58,448 nt of DNA from Clostridiales bacterium. Lineage in GTDB: Bacteria > Bacillota > Clostridia > Lachnospirales > UBA12420. The notes beneath the pieces are model-generated. The model was not told the DNA's origin. It worked only from the letters and a program-made list of their open reading frames with translations, and did no database searches. The stretch is from assembly GCA_003452395.1 (NCBI GenBank), contig DMOI01000040.1:128688-187135 (forward strand), read 5' to 3'. This document shows positions 16,216-24,617 of this stretch, piece by piece (the first letter of the stretch is position 1; each line of letters starts with the position of its first letter). Made by a program: the position numbers and the translations under genes.

Positions 16216-16530
16216 TTAATTAGACAATTGAAGGTTTCCTCTCCATTTTAAAAAGTCCTCTTTCAAAATACCATAATATTTTCTATCAACATATCTTCCC
16301 TTTCTATATCTATATCTATCCTGATGTAATACCCCTTCAAGTTTCATACCAGCTTTTTCAAGTACTCTTGCAGATGCACTATTTTCTACTTCGCACTGTG
16401 CTTATACCTTGTTTACATTCAAATACTCAAATGCAAATTTCAGCACTTTAGGTATAGCACTTGTCATTATTCCTTTATTCCAAAAATCTTTGTTTAACCT
16501 GTATTTTTTTAATACAATTTTCTTTCATTA
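16216..16530 (-). pseudogene. GNAT acetyltransferase (RimJ/RimL-like) pseudogene
   Basis: Read on the minus strand the region encodes the C-terminal part of a GNAT enzyme. DFWNKGIMTSAIPKVLKFAF is followed by an in-frame TAA, then AQCEVENSASARVLEKAGM and LEGVLHQDRYRYRKGRYVDR. These are the acetyl-CoA binding and beta-bulge segments of the RimJ/RimL group. The beginning is lost and an upstream frameshift is likely. It ends at the TAA at 16216-16218. This explains the otherwise gene-free stretch between the RhuM remnant and the secreted orphan gene. Confidence 0.8.
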
Positions 16531-16578
16531 TCATCCATCCTTACTTTTTGTCTTATATTTTGATATATTTATATTATA

Positions 16579-16615
16579 ACAAAAAATAAAAGTACTTGCA
16601 AGTGGCAAATACTTT
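16579..16615 (-). terminator. Terminator repeat, copy 1
   Basis: On the minus strand AAAGTATTTGC-CACTT-GCAAGTACTTT is followed by TATTTTTTG and then TTATAAT. It terminates the secreted orphan gene (16637-18256). The hairpin, T run and trailing TGnTATAAT are shared with copies at 30222-30258 and 31217-31254. Confidence 0.8.
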
Positions 16616-16636
16616 GTTTTTTGTTATATGTATAAA

Positions 16637-18256
16637 TTATTCTTCCATTTGAAAAGCTTGTGTTGTTTCAACGCTAGATGAGTTAAAAACTTGAAATTCT
16701 GCTCCATCTACGGGACAAACAAAAGTAGTATATGTACCATTTTGCTTTTCTTCTTTATAGCTATCTAAAATATAATTTACCAAATTTTGTATTTCATCAC
16801 TGGTTTGTTGAACTAACGAATCTCCATTGTTTTTAATAGTATTATTTCCTTTTTCATCAACATCAAAACCCCACGTTGGTTTTTGTAAAACTTGTTCAAT
16901 AATTTGTTTTGCTCGGCTTCCTTTAAGTGGGTCAAGAAAATTCCTAGATGTAATATTAAATTCTTGAGCAAGATCATATATTGCTGATTCTGGAACTTCT
17001 GACTTATTTCCATCAGAATCGAACACTACATTCTCTACACCTATAAGTTCACCACAAACTTTTATAATATCTGAATTATCTGCTGTAGTATAATTTGTAT
17101 CTTGATCTTCTGGTAAAAATGAAAAGTTATAAGCAAGTCCGCTTATAGATTTAGCAATACTTTCTAATTCTCCTACACTTAATTCTGCTGTTTCATCAAT
17201 ATAATTATCATCAAACACCTTGTCAGTTATTATTTTTGCTAATATTTTGTTTTTTTCTTCTCGTGAAATATTTACATTCTGTTTATCACTATATGCTAAA
17301 TTTTCTTGATAACTCTCATATATTTCTAAAAAATCTTCTTCTCTTTCTCTTTCCATTTCTTTTTCTATTTCTCTTTCTATTTGTACCATTTTTTCATATT
17401 CAACATCATTTTCTATTCCCTCTAGTAATGTATAACCCTCTTGCTCCGGTATTATACTTCCTTCATCATTCTCATATGTTACGTACCTAGGTTTTGTCAA
17501 AATCTCTTCTACAGATTTAGCAGCTTCTCCAAGCGTTATAACTTTATTTGAATCTGTTCCTTCTTCTATTCCACCAGTTATACCATTAGCTGTAGCTATT
17601 TCGTTTACTGTTGCTACTACATTCCCACCATTTTTTGCTATTGCATTTTCAAGTACATGATCTTTTTCACCCGCAGATAAAGATGCTGTAATTATTTTAA
17701 CCTCAAAATACTTTGCATCATTTGCAGTTATTGGCTTATTTAAATCAACTGCTTTAGTTCTGTCATCCAAGACTCCTCTAGATTTTAACATCCCAACAAC
17801 CTTTTTTTGATTCTCAGATAATGCCTCTATACCTTCAGATTGTATTTGATAATCTTCTACCGGAACATTTAAGTAATCTCCTGCTATATCTAATCCATTT
17901 GCAAAATATTCAAGTAATTGTATCTTAGTCACTAATGTGTTTTCGTTATCCTTAGTTACTCCTGTCAGCATATGTGCTAAATACAATGCCTTTTCCTTTT
18001 CTATATTTGAAGATACTTGTTCTTCTATTCTGTTATCGATACTGTCTGTTATATTTATTGCTTTTTCTATATTCGCAAGTTCCTTTTCATTTACACATGA
18101 AACATGTGCCATTTGTTCCGTTATTCCATTTTGATTATTTATTACTGCCAATGCCTCTTGTTGTATAGTACTAGCATTTACATTAGAAGCCCCATATCCT
18201 GCAAGTATACTAGCCGCAAGAACTACTTCAGCTATTCCTTTTTTCCCAAAGTTCAC
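16637..18256 (-). CDS. Unknown secreted protein
   Basis: 539 residues with a clear N-terminal signal peptide: basic MNFGKKG, hydrophobic AEVVLAASILAGYGA, probable cleavage after NVNA. The mature protein is acidic and mostly helical, with a charged run (IEREIEKEMEREREEDF near residue 290) that is probably coiled coil. The end has FVCPVDGAEFQVF, with one of only three cysteines. Weak SLH-like spacing (residues 100-190 and 350-440) is possible but not convincing. The gene stands alone with its own promoter (18311-18339) and repeat terminator. No family was recognised. Confidence 0.75.
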   Translation of the reverse strand: MNFGKKGIAEVVLAASILAGYGASNVNASTIQQEALAVINNQNGITEQMAHVSCVNEKELANIEKAINITDSIDNRIEEQVSSNIEKEKALYLAHMLTGVTKDNENTLVTKIQLLEYFANGLDIAGDYLNVPVEDYQIQSEGIEALSENQKKVVGMLKSRGVLDDRTKAVDLNKPITANDAKYFEVKIITASLSAGEKDHVLENAIAKNGGNVVATVNEIATANGITGGIEEGTDSNKVITLGEAAKSVEEILTKPRYVTYENDEGSIIPEQEGYTLLEGIENDVEYEKMVQIEREIEKEMEREREEDFLEIYESYQENLAYSDKQNVNISREEKNKILAKIITDKVFDDNYIDETAELSVGELESIAKSISGLAYNFSFLPEDQDTNYTTADNSDIIKVCGELIGVENVVFDSDGNKSEVPESAIYDLAQEFNITSRNFLDPLKGSRAKQIIEQVLQKPTWGFDVDEKGNNTIKNNGDSLVQQTSDEIQNLVNYILDSYKEEKQNGTYTTFVCPVDGAEFQVFNSSSVETTQAFQMEE

Positions 18257-18310
18257 GTAAAAACCTCCTCAAAATTTATATTGTTTTTGCATCCATTTAA
18301 TGCATAAGAT

Positions 18311-18339
18311 AATATACCATATTTTTACATATTAGTCAA
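18311..18339 (-). promoter_or_regulatory. Promoter of the secreted orphan gene
   Basis: TTGACT, 17-bp spacer aatatgtaaaaatatgg, TATATT on the minus strand. The spacer resembles those of the orphan promoters at 30558-30586, 32030-32058 and 18441-18469. Confidence 0.75.
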
Positions 18340-18440
18340 GCTTTTTTAAAATTTTATCTAATAATTTATACACTTTAATTTACGTAAGCCTTTAAACATG
18401 TCATTATACCTGTATTATATTTTTTATTTTAAGAAATCTA

Positions 18441-18469
18441 TTGCCAAAATAGTAAAAACATGGTAAAAT
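18441..18469 (+). promoter_or_regulatory. Promoter of the plus-strand orphan gene
   Basis: TTGCCA, 17-bp spacer aaatagtaaaaacatgg, TAAAAT, about 50 nt before the ATG at 18521. It is divergent from the promoter at 18311-18339. Confidence 0.7.
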
Positions 18470-18520
18470 ACAAAAATATACAAAATTTGACTATATTCGA
18501 ATAGTTAGGAGAATAATGTT

Positions 18521-19447
18521 ATGGCAAAAAAGAGAAATTTGGAAAGCGTGGAATTATCAGAAAAAGAATATTTGCAATTAACTAATATGTTTTTAAATAG
18601 TAGATTGTTTTTTTTTAATACTTTTAAACATATTTATACAGAGCATGTTCTTTTTACAGATTTTACTGATAGGAAGATAAATCTAAATAAGTCTTTTTTT
18701 GCAGATCCTTATAATATCTTATCTATATATTATTTAACTATAGATGCCTTCTTTAAAAAAATTTCAAAGTCTTGTAGTTTAGAAGATGGACTAATTAAAG
18801 ATGTAAGACTGTACGAGAAATTTCGTGATAATAATATTAGATATACTCTATATAGTGAATTTAATGGTGTCGTTGGATATAAATATAAAGATAGAGAAAA
18901 AGGCTTAAAGAGTAATGAAAATTTTTTTGTTCTACAAATAGATATTTCAGGAAAAGTTATAAGTATGTATACTACTAAAAAGATTGATGAGCATTTTGAT
19001 AAAAAAGATACTCCATTTGAAATAAGTATTAACGATAAACTAACCCATGAACAAATAGAAGATGGGGCTAAGATTCACGACAATAATAACCAAGACACTA
19101 CTGAAAAACTAAGATATCTAGATTTGGTGGCAATAGCTGGGGGAGAATTAAAACTTAACTATACACATGAAGAATTTAGGCATAATGCTTTTAACTCTTT
19201 GTCTAACTGCATAGCTAGAAAGGAATTAAAACTTTTAGAATTTGAAGAGTGCGAAGAAAATAGAAGTCAGATAAATAATAATATAGAAGAAATTTATAAC
19301 CTGAAAATCTCACAAAAGCTTCTATTAGAAGGTAACAGTAGCATATTGCCAGATACAATAGCTAATATTATCAATGAAAATATAACTAATTTATATAACA
19401 TACATAATTTAGATAGTACACATCAAGTTGAAGATGAACCAAATTAA
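18521..19447 (+). CDS. Unrecognised 308-residue protein
   Basis: A soluble protein with no recognised domain and AT-extreme codon use (long runs of Phe, Asn, Lys, Ile). The N-terminal third is aromatic-rich (SRLFFFNTFKHIYTEHVLF). The middle has a beta-like region (NFFVLQIDISGKVISMYTT) and the end is helical and acidic. AGGAGAATAATGTT precedes the ATG. It is one of very few plus-strand genes here and is flanked by its own promoter. It converges with the YitT-family gene. It is probably lineage-specific. Confidence 0.75.
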   Translation: MAKKRNLESVELSEKEYLQLTNMFLNSRLFFFNTFKHIYTEHVLFTDFTDRKINLNKSFFADPYNILSIYYLTIDAFFKKISKSCSLEDGLIKDVRLYEKFRDNNIRYTLYSEFNGVVGYKYKDREKGLKSNENFFVLQIDISGKVISMYTTKKIDEHFDKKDTPFEISINDKLTHEQIEDGAKIHDNNNQDTTEKLRYLDLVAIAGGELKLNYTHEEFRHNAFNSLSNCIARKELKLLEFEECEENRSQINNNIEEIYNLKISQKLLLEGNSSILPDTIANIINENITNLYNIHNLDSTHQVEDEPN

Positions 19448-19475
19448 ATACACATTTGAAATAGTAAGATTCTAC

Positions 19476-20321
19476 TTAAAATCCCTCCCCCAACACTTCT
19501 CTTGCATCATGTACTACAACAAAAGCTTTTGGGTCTATTTCTTGTATCCTATCCTTTAGTTTAACTATTTCTCTTTTAGCGACTACACAAAATAAGACTT
19601 TTTTGTCTTGTTTCGAATACAGTCCTGTCCCATTTAAAGCCGTTACACCTCTTCCTAGCTTTATTAATATCATCTGTCCTATTTCACCTGATTTTTCTGA
19701 TATGATGTATACTGCTTTTGCAAATTTTACCCCTTCTAGCATACCATCAAGAATCTTTGACACAATATAAACTGATAACACTGCATATAGTCCTTTCTCC
19801 GTTCCAAATATCCAAAATCCTAATGCAATAATTATACCATCAACATAAAACAATATATTTCCAACCGTAATCTCTCTGTTTGAATGATTAATTATACTTG
19901 CTAACATATCTGTACCACCTGTTGTGCTATAAGCTTGAAATACAAATCCAAGTCCTATACCGCTAAGTACACCTCCATAAATACTAGATAGAAGTAAATC
20001 ATATCTAGGCACTGGAATAAGCTCAGTAAAATAAAGAGCAATTGATAAATATATAGTAGCAAATAGGCTTTTCACGCCAAACTTGCCACCCTTTACCAAG
20101 ATAGCAGCTATAAATAATGGTATATTACATGCAAAATTAGTTAGCCAAATCGGTACATCTAGACCGAAATTCTCAGCCGCCAGACTTTTAACTATTATCC
20201 CTATTCCTAGTACCCCACCAGTAACAAGGTTGTTTTGTTCATAAAAAAGGCTCATACCTAGAGCCAGTATTGTAGTTCCTAACATTATATAGATGTATTC
20301 TTTTATGTGTTTTTTCACCAT
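19476..20321 (-). CDS. YitT-family membrane protein (DUF161/DUF2179)
   Basis: A 281-residue protein with about five to six membrane segments in the first 200 residues (GTTILALGMSLFYEQNNLVT, YSTTGGTDMLASIINH). A soluble C-terminal DUF2179 domain follows (YSKQDKKVLFCVVAKREIV; DPKAFVVVHDAREVLGEGF). This is the standard YitT arrangement of Firmicutes. The physiological role of the family is unknown. It follows scpB by a single base and is likely in the scpA-scpB transcript. Confidence 0.9.
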   Translation of the reverse strand: MVKKHIKEYIYIMLGTTILALGMSLFYEQNNLVTGGVLGIGIIVKSLAAENFGLDVPIWLTNFACNIPLFIAAILVKGGKFGVKSLFATIYLSIALYFTELIPVPRYDLLLSSIYGGVLSGIGLGFVFQAYSTTGGTDMLASIINHSNREITVGNILFYVDGIIIALGFWIFGTEKGLYAVLSVYIVSKILDGMLEGVKFAKAVYIISEKSGEIGQMILIKLGRGVTALNGTGLYSKQDKKVLFCVVAKREIVKLKDRIQEIDPKAFVVVHDAREVLGEGF

Positions 20322-20322
20322 A

Positions 20323-20823
20323 TCACTCTACCTTCGGCAACTCCTGTAGTGACTTAAACCCAAAATACCTTAAAAAATTATCTGTTGTTCCAAACAAAAG
20401 TGGTCTACCTATCTTTTCTAGTCTACCCATTTCTTCTATTAAATTATACTCTATAAGTTTATTTATAACATTATCACTCTTTACCCCACGTATGCTTTCT
20501 ATTTCGTTTCTTGTAATAGGTTGCTTATAAGCTATAATTGCAAGTGTCTCTATTAGTGCTGGCGTTATCTTAGGTCTTTCTATTTTTTGATATATTTTAG
20601 CTATGTTTTCAAAATAAACAGGTCGAGTTACAAGCTGAAAATCATCATTTATCTGTATAATCTGTAGCCCTCTGTTATCACTATTATACTTTTCTACTAG
20701 CTCTATCATTATTTTTTTCGTTTCGTTTAAATCCTTACCCACAGCTTGTGCAATGTTATTTACATTTATCGCTTCACCCGAAACAAAGAGTATTGCTTCT
20801 ATTATGTTATGTACATCATTCAT
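20323..20823 (-). CDS. scpB: Segregation and condensation protein B
   Basis: 166 residues forming the paired winged-helix ScpB fold: IIEAILFVSGEAI at the start, ALIETLAIIAYKQPITRNEI near residue 95 and LLFGTTDNFLRYFGF at the end. ScpB binds the kleisin ScpA in the SMC condensin complex that organises and separates sister chromosomes. It overlaps scpA by 8 nt (20816-20823), so the two are translationally coupled. Length is slightly short but complete. Confidence 0.94.
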   Translation of the reverse strand: MNDVHNIIEAILFVSGEAINVNNIAQAVGKDLNETKKIMIELVEKYNSDNRGLQIIQINDDFQLVTRPVYFENIAKIYQKIERPKITPALIETLAIIAYKQPITRNEIESIRGVKSDNVINKLIEYNLIEEMGRLEKIGRPLLFGTTDNFLRYFGFKSLQELPKVE

Positions 20824-21577
20824 GAAATGCCTCCACCGAGCTTTGCAAAGCTTCGCATATAATTATTTTTCCAAACATCTTATCCTGTCTTATATTTATC
20901 TTTCTCATCTTTATTAGTTCAAGTAACGCTAAAAAGGTAACTACCTTTTCTACTTTTTCTGTTTCATATTTGAATAACTCTTCAAACTCAATCTTTTTCT
21001 CTTGACCTAACCTCTGTAATATAAAATCTATCTTTTGCTCTACTGTATGTAAATCTTTTTTTACGCTTTTAAATTCTGCTCTGATATTATCTATTTTAAT
21101 ATTGTTTACTTTTAAAATCCTTGCGAAAGCTTCTGTAATGTCTTTTAGAGTTATATCAATCAAAACATCCTCTGCACTAACCCTTTTTATAGTTGAGTAT
21201 TTTTCTATATCATTTCTCTCTTTGTATAATATTTTACTATACTCTTCACGACTAATAAATCCTTCGGAAGCTTCTTTATATTTTTTGTATTCAAGTAATT
21301 TTTGTACCAACTCTTCTCTTGGATCTTCGCTATTATCATTATCATTACTTTTTGGCAATAACATTTTTGACTTTATTGCTATAAGAGTGGCCGCCATTAG
21401 CATAAACTCACTTACATTATCCATATCAAGCACAGTAGTACTAGATACATAATCCATATACTGTTCTGTTACCTCAGCAATGGGTATATCCTTTATATCA
21501 AGCTTATTCTTCTCAACTAAACGATACAAAAGGTCCATTGGACCCTCGAACTTTTCTATTTTTATGTTAATACTCAT
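20816..21577 (-). CDS. scpA: Segregation and condensation protein A (kleisin)
   Basis: 253 residues starting MSINIKIEKFEGPMDLLYRL, the invariant kleisin N-terminus that contacts the SMC neck. ATLIAIKSKMLLP follows near residue 75, and the C-terminal winged helix (TFLALLELIKMRKINIRQ) binds the SMC cap. The ATG at 21577 is chosen for GAGGTGA 5 nt upstream; the longer reading would run into the preceding gene. It is coupled to scpB and preceded by an M50 protease gene, a common Firmicute neighbour. Confidence 0.94.
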   Translation of the reverse strand: MSINIKIEKFEGPMDLLYRLVEKNKLDIKDIPIAEVTEQYMDYVSSTTVLDMDNVSEFMLMAATLIAIKSKMLLPKSNDNDNSEDPREELVQKLLEYKKYKEASEGFISREEYSKILYKERNDIEKYSTIKRVSAEDVLIDITLKDITEAFARILKVNNIKIDNIRAEFKSVKKDLHTVEQKIDFILQRLGQEKKIEFEELFKYETEKVEKVVTFLALLELIKMRKINIRQDKMFGKIIICEALQSSVEAFHE

Positions 21578-21587
21578 GTGTCTCACC

Positions 21588-22232
21588 TCACGAAATTCCA
21601 TACATACCAAATATAACTCCCAAAACCCAATTTATAGCTGGCCTTATAACATATCCAAAAGCACCTGTAAACATGAGTAGTAAAGCTATTATAATTATGG
21701 TGTTATAATGTTCCATAAGTTTATTTGAATACTTTGCTGGTAGTAAATTGAATAATAAATGAGAACCATCAAGTGGTGGAATAGGTAGAAGATTAAATAT
21801 TCCGAGTCCTATATTAACTATAACTCCAAGTAATAATACTTGAAGAATTATATTCACTAAAAAGGTATCTGGTGCATTTAAAACATAAAATAATTTTATA
21901 ACTCCTGCAAGTAGTATTGCTAGTATAAAGTTAGAAGCAGGTCCTGCTAATGAAACTATATTGTCATCCATCTTAGGATGTTTGAAGTTATTAGAATTTA
22001 CTGGTACAGGCTTTGCCCAGCCAAAGTGAAATAATATCAGCATAATAAATCCTACCGGATCTATATGAACTACTGGGTCGAGTGTTAATCTACCCATATT
22101 TTTAGCAGTGTTGTCTCCTAATTTATATGCTGCATATGCATGTGAAAATTCATGCAAAGAAAAGCCAAGTATTATGCCTGGCAAAGCATATAATGTTGCT
22201 GTCAAAGCCTCTATACTAAATATATCACCCAA
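21588..22232 (-). CDS. Site-2-protease family membrane metalloprotease (M50B)
   Basis: 214 residues and about five membrane segments. The zinc ligands are seen as HEFSH at residues 27-31 and the distal aspartate in NLLPIPPLDGSH near residue 150. This is the compact YwhC/YdjJ-like group without a PDZ domain. The group is ubiquitous next to scpAB and has no assigned substrate. It is 10 nt upstream of scpA and 18 nt after glyA in the same direction. Confidence 0.9.
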   Translation of the reverse strand: MGDIFSIEALTATLYALPGIILGFSLHEFSHAYAAYKLGDNTAKNMGRLTLDPVVHIDPVGFIMLILFHFGWAKPVPVNSNNFKHPKMDDNIVSLAGPASNFILAILLAGVIKLFYVLNAPDTFLVNIILQVLLLGVIVNIGLGIFNLLPIPPLDGSHLLFNLLPAKYSNKLMEHYNTIIIIALLLMFTGAFGYVIRPAINWVLGVIFGMYGIS

Positions 22233-22250
22233 AATAAATTCCTCCTATTT

Positions 22251-23489
22251 TTATTTATACAGTGGATACTTCTCCACTAATCTCTTAACCATGTTCTTTA
22301 CCTCTTCTTTATTACCCTCAAAATCAGTTAGCGTCATATCTATCACTTCTGCAATTATCTTCATATCTTCTTCTTTCATCCCTCTTGTTGTCACAGCTGG
22401 AGTACCCAGCCTTATGCCACTACCTACAAATGGACTTTGTTTGTCGTATGGTATCGTATTTTTGTTACATGTTACACCTATTTCATCAAGTATCCTTTCT
22501 GCATCTTTTCCTGTTATTTTTTTGCTTGTTAGGTCAACTAACATAAGATGTGTATCAGTACCTCCCGCAACTATTCTAAAACCTCTTTTGATCAAAGCAT
22601 CGCTCATTGCTTTTGCATTTTTCACTATTTGTTTCTGGTAATCTATAAACTCATTACTCAACGCTTCCTTAAACGCAACTGCCTTAGCTGCTATCACATG
22701 CATAAGTGGTCCACCTTGAAGTCCTGGGAATATGGCCTTATCTATAGCTTTTGCGTGTTTTTCCTTACAAAGTATTAGTCCACCTCTTGGTCCTCTGAGT
22801 GTCTTGTGAGTTGTACTTGTCACAAAATCAGCATATGGTATTGGGCTTGGATGAAGCCCTGCAGCAATAAGCCCTGCTATATGTGCCATATCTACCATAA
22901 AGTATGCGTCAACTTCATCCGCTATATCACGAAACTTTGCAAAATCTATAGTCCTAGCATATGCCGTTGCCCCTGCAATTATAAGCTTAGGTTTGTGTTC
23001 TATGGCTAGTCTTCTAACTTCATCATAATTTATAGTTTCAGTATTCTCGTCCACACCATATGGTATGACATTAAAATATTTTCCTGATAGGTTTACCGGA
23101 CTTCCATGTGTCAAATGCCCACCATGTGACAAGTTCATGCCTAAAACTGTATCACCAGGCATTAGCATTCCAAAATACACAGCTTGGTTTGCTTGTGATC
23201 CCGAGTGAGGCTGAACATTTGCATGTTCTGCACCAAACAGTTTTTTCACTCTCTGTATCGCTAATTCTTCTGCCATATCCACATACTCACAACCGCCGTA
23301 ATATCTATGTGTCGGATACCCCTCTGCATATTTATTCGTAAGCCACGACCCCTGTGCTGCCATTACTGCTGGAGAAACAAAGTTTTCCGATGCAATAAGC
23401 TCTATTCTATCATTTTGCCTTGCCTTCTCAAGCAAAACTGCCTCTGCGAGTTCACTATCAACTTTTTTCAAATCTTCTATTGTATACAT
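22251..23489 (-). CDS. glyA: Serine hydroxymethyltransferase
   Basis: Interconverts serine and glycine while charging tetrahydrofolate. It is a 412-residue PLP enzyme with IELIASENFVSPAVMAAQGS near residue 30, SGSQANQAVYF near 90 and the PLP-lysine segment TSTTHKTLRGPRGG near 225. The ATG at 23489 follows GAGGGGC; an in-frame start 60 nt earlier adds an unlikely leader. Complete and typical. Confidence 0.97.
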   Translation of the reverse strand: MYTIEDLKKVDSELAEAVLLEKARQNDRIELIASENFVSPAVMAAQGSWLTNKYAEGYPTHRYYGGCEYVDMAEELAIQRVKKLFGAEHANVQPHSGSQANQAVYFGMLMPGDTVLGMNLSHGGHLTHGSPVNLSGKYFNVIPYGVDENTETINYDEVRRLAIEHKPKLIIAGATAYARTIDFAKFRDIADEVDAYFMVDMAHIAGLIAAGLHPSPIPYADFVTSTTHKTLRGPRGGLILCKEKHAKAIDKAIFPGLQGGPLMHVIAAKAVAFKEALSNEFIDYQKQIVKNAKAMSDALIKRGFRIVAGGTDTHLMLVDLTSKKITGKDAERILDEIGVTCNKNTIPYDKQSPFVGSGIRLGTPAVTTRGMKEEDMKIIAEVIDMTLTDFEGNKEEVKNMVKRLVEKYPLYK

Positions 23490-23593
23490 ATTCTTAGCCC
23501 CTCTTTTATATATTTTTTTATCATTAGTATTTAATATCCTATTCAACATTGTTAATTATACCCTTTTTCTTTTTATAAATCAAGTGATTTCAA

Positions 23594-23639
23594 ATAAAAA
23601 AAATCCTTCGCGAGCGTTCATGTTGACACGACGAAGAAT
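23594..23639 (-). terminator. Terminator of the yceD-rpmF unit
   Basis: On the minus strand ATTCTTCG and CGAAGGAT (one G-U pair) close a 21-nt loop, followed by TTTTTTTATTTG. It starts 8 nt after the rpmF stop. Confidence 0.65.
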
Positions 23640-23646
23640 ATTTTTT

Positions 23647-23832
23647 TTATTTTTGTTCCATTTCTATTACTTGTTTTCCATCATATTTTCCACATGCTTT
23701 GCAAACTTTATGTGATTCCATTAATTCTGAACAACTTTTGCATTTTACTAGGTTTGGAGCTGTCATTTTCATTACATTTGTTTGTTTTTGTAATTTTCTT
23801 GCATGTGAATGTTTATGTTTTGGTAAAGCCAT
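23647..23832 (-). CDS. rpmF: Ribosomal protein bL32
   Basis: 61 residues beginning MALPKHKHSHARKLQKQTNV, typical of the processed bL32 N-terminus. The zinc ribbon is complete as CKSC near residue 31 and CKAC near 44. It follows yceD by one base, the widespread yceD-rpmF pairing. A fatty-acid gene (plsX/fapR) that often follows is absent. Confidence 0.96.
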   Translation of the reverse strand: MALPKHKHSHARKLQKQTNVMKMTAPNLVKCKSCSELMESHKVCKACGKYDGKQVIEMEQK

Positions 23833-23833
23833 T

Positions 23834-24319
23834 TCATCTACCTCCTTGGTTTTTAAACATTTTATTTAATTTCGCAAATGGTGAAAATTCGTTTGTATCA
23901 ATTTCACCTCTATTTATTATTCCTTTACAGTCTTCACTACAAAGAAATTTCATAGGCATACTCATATGTAGATTGTGATTTATAACGGGTGTAAAATCAA
24001 TTTTATTATCATTCATTTGATAATATTCAGTTTCATCATCAGAATATGAATCATTTGTAAACTTTTCTTCCATTTTCATTATAAAAGTACTTACATAATC
24101 ATTTATACATCTATCACATTCCGTTTGGAACTTCAAAGTAGCCTCACCAATAAAGTTCGCTATCTCTCCATCCGTAGTAATTATTCCAGTAACTTTTATT
24201 GGTTCTAAAATTTTAATGATTTTACCGCATATCTCAATAATATCGATTTTGTCTTCAAAATCTATATTAATAGAGTCTACATTACTTCTTTTCATCAAAT
24301 CTGAAATGTTAATTATCAT
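23834..24319 (-). CDS. yceD: YceD family (DUF177) protein
   Basis: 161 residues with the DUF177 signature of two cysteines in FQTECDRCINDY near residue 93 and FLCSEDCKGI near 132. The family is involved in 23S rRNA accumulation in plants and E. coli and nearly always precedes rpmF. The ATG lies 31 nt after a consensus promoter. Nothing is unusual. Confidence 0.92.
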   Translation of the reverse strand: MIINISDLMKRSNVDSINIDFEDKIDIIEICGKIIKILEPIKVTGIITTDGEIANFIGEATLKFQTECDRCINDYVSTFIMKMEEKFTNDSYSDDETEYYQMNDNKIDFTPVINHNLHMSMPMKFLCSEDCKGIINRGEIDTNEFSPFAKLNKMFKNQGGR

Positions 24320-24349
24320 TTATATCGCCCCCAAAAAAGTTACTTCCTC

Positions 24350-24378
24350 ATTATACATGCTTATCCTTTTTTTGTCAA
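24350..24378 (-). promoter_or_regulatory. Consensus promoter of yceD-rpmF
   Basis: TTGACA, 17-bp spacer and TATAAT on the minus strand, both hexamers perfect, about 30 nt before the yceD ATG. Confidence 0.85.
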
Positions 24379-24423
24379 TATGTAATCACTAATTTTATTA
24401 TTTTTGTACTTTTATGTCTTTTA

Positions 24424-24577
24424 GGGTCGGTTCCTTCTTTTCAGGAACTGTCCCTTTTATTAACCTCAAATTAGCAACCTTTTGTATATGGCCTTTTATT
24501 CCTTTGATAAGTTTTAATATCTTCTTCTTCTTTTATTTTTTCGTGGGGACAGTTCCTAAAAAGAAGGAACCGACCCC
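24424..24577. repeat. 154-bp MITE-like element (GGTTCC/GGAAC arms)
   Basis: Two 31-bp inverted arms, starting GGGTCGGTTCCTTC (24424-24454) and complemented at 24546-24576, differ at one position. Each arm is itself a hairpin (GGTTCCT...AGGAAC). The roughly 90 bp between them is AT-rich and non-coding. Hairpin arms of this GGAACCG/GGGACAG kind flank REP-associated (Y1/IS200-like) transposase genes in Firmicutes, so this may be a non-autonomous copy. It lies downstream of alaS. Confidence 0.8.
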
Positions 24578-24617
24578 TTTAATATTTATATTTTTAGTTT
24601 TTTACATTGTCAATCCT

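Noticed and set aside
17236..18307. Plus-strand Phe/Leu-rich frames opposite the secreted orphan gene
   Set aside because: They mirror the Glu/Lys-rich codons of the real gene on the minus strand.
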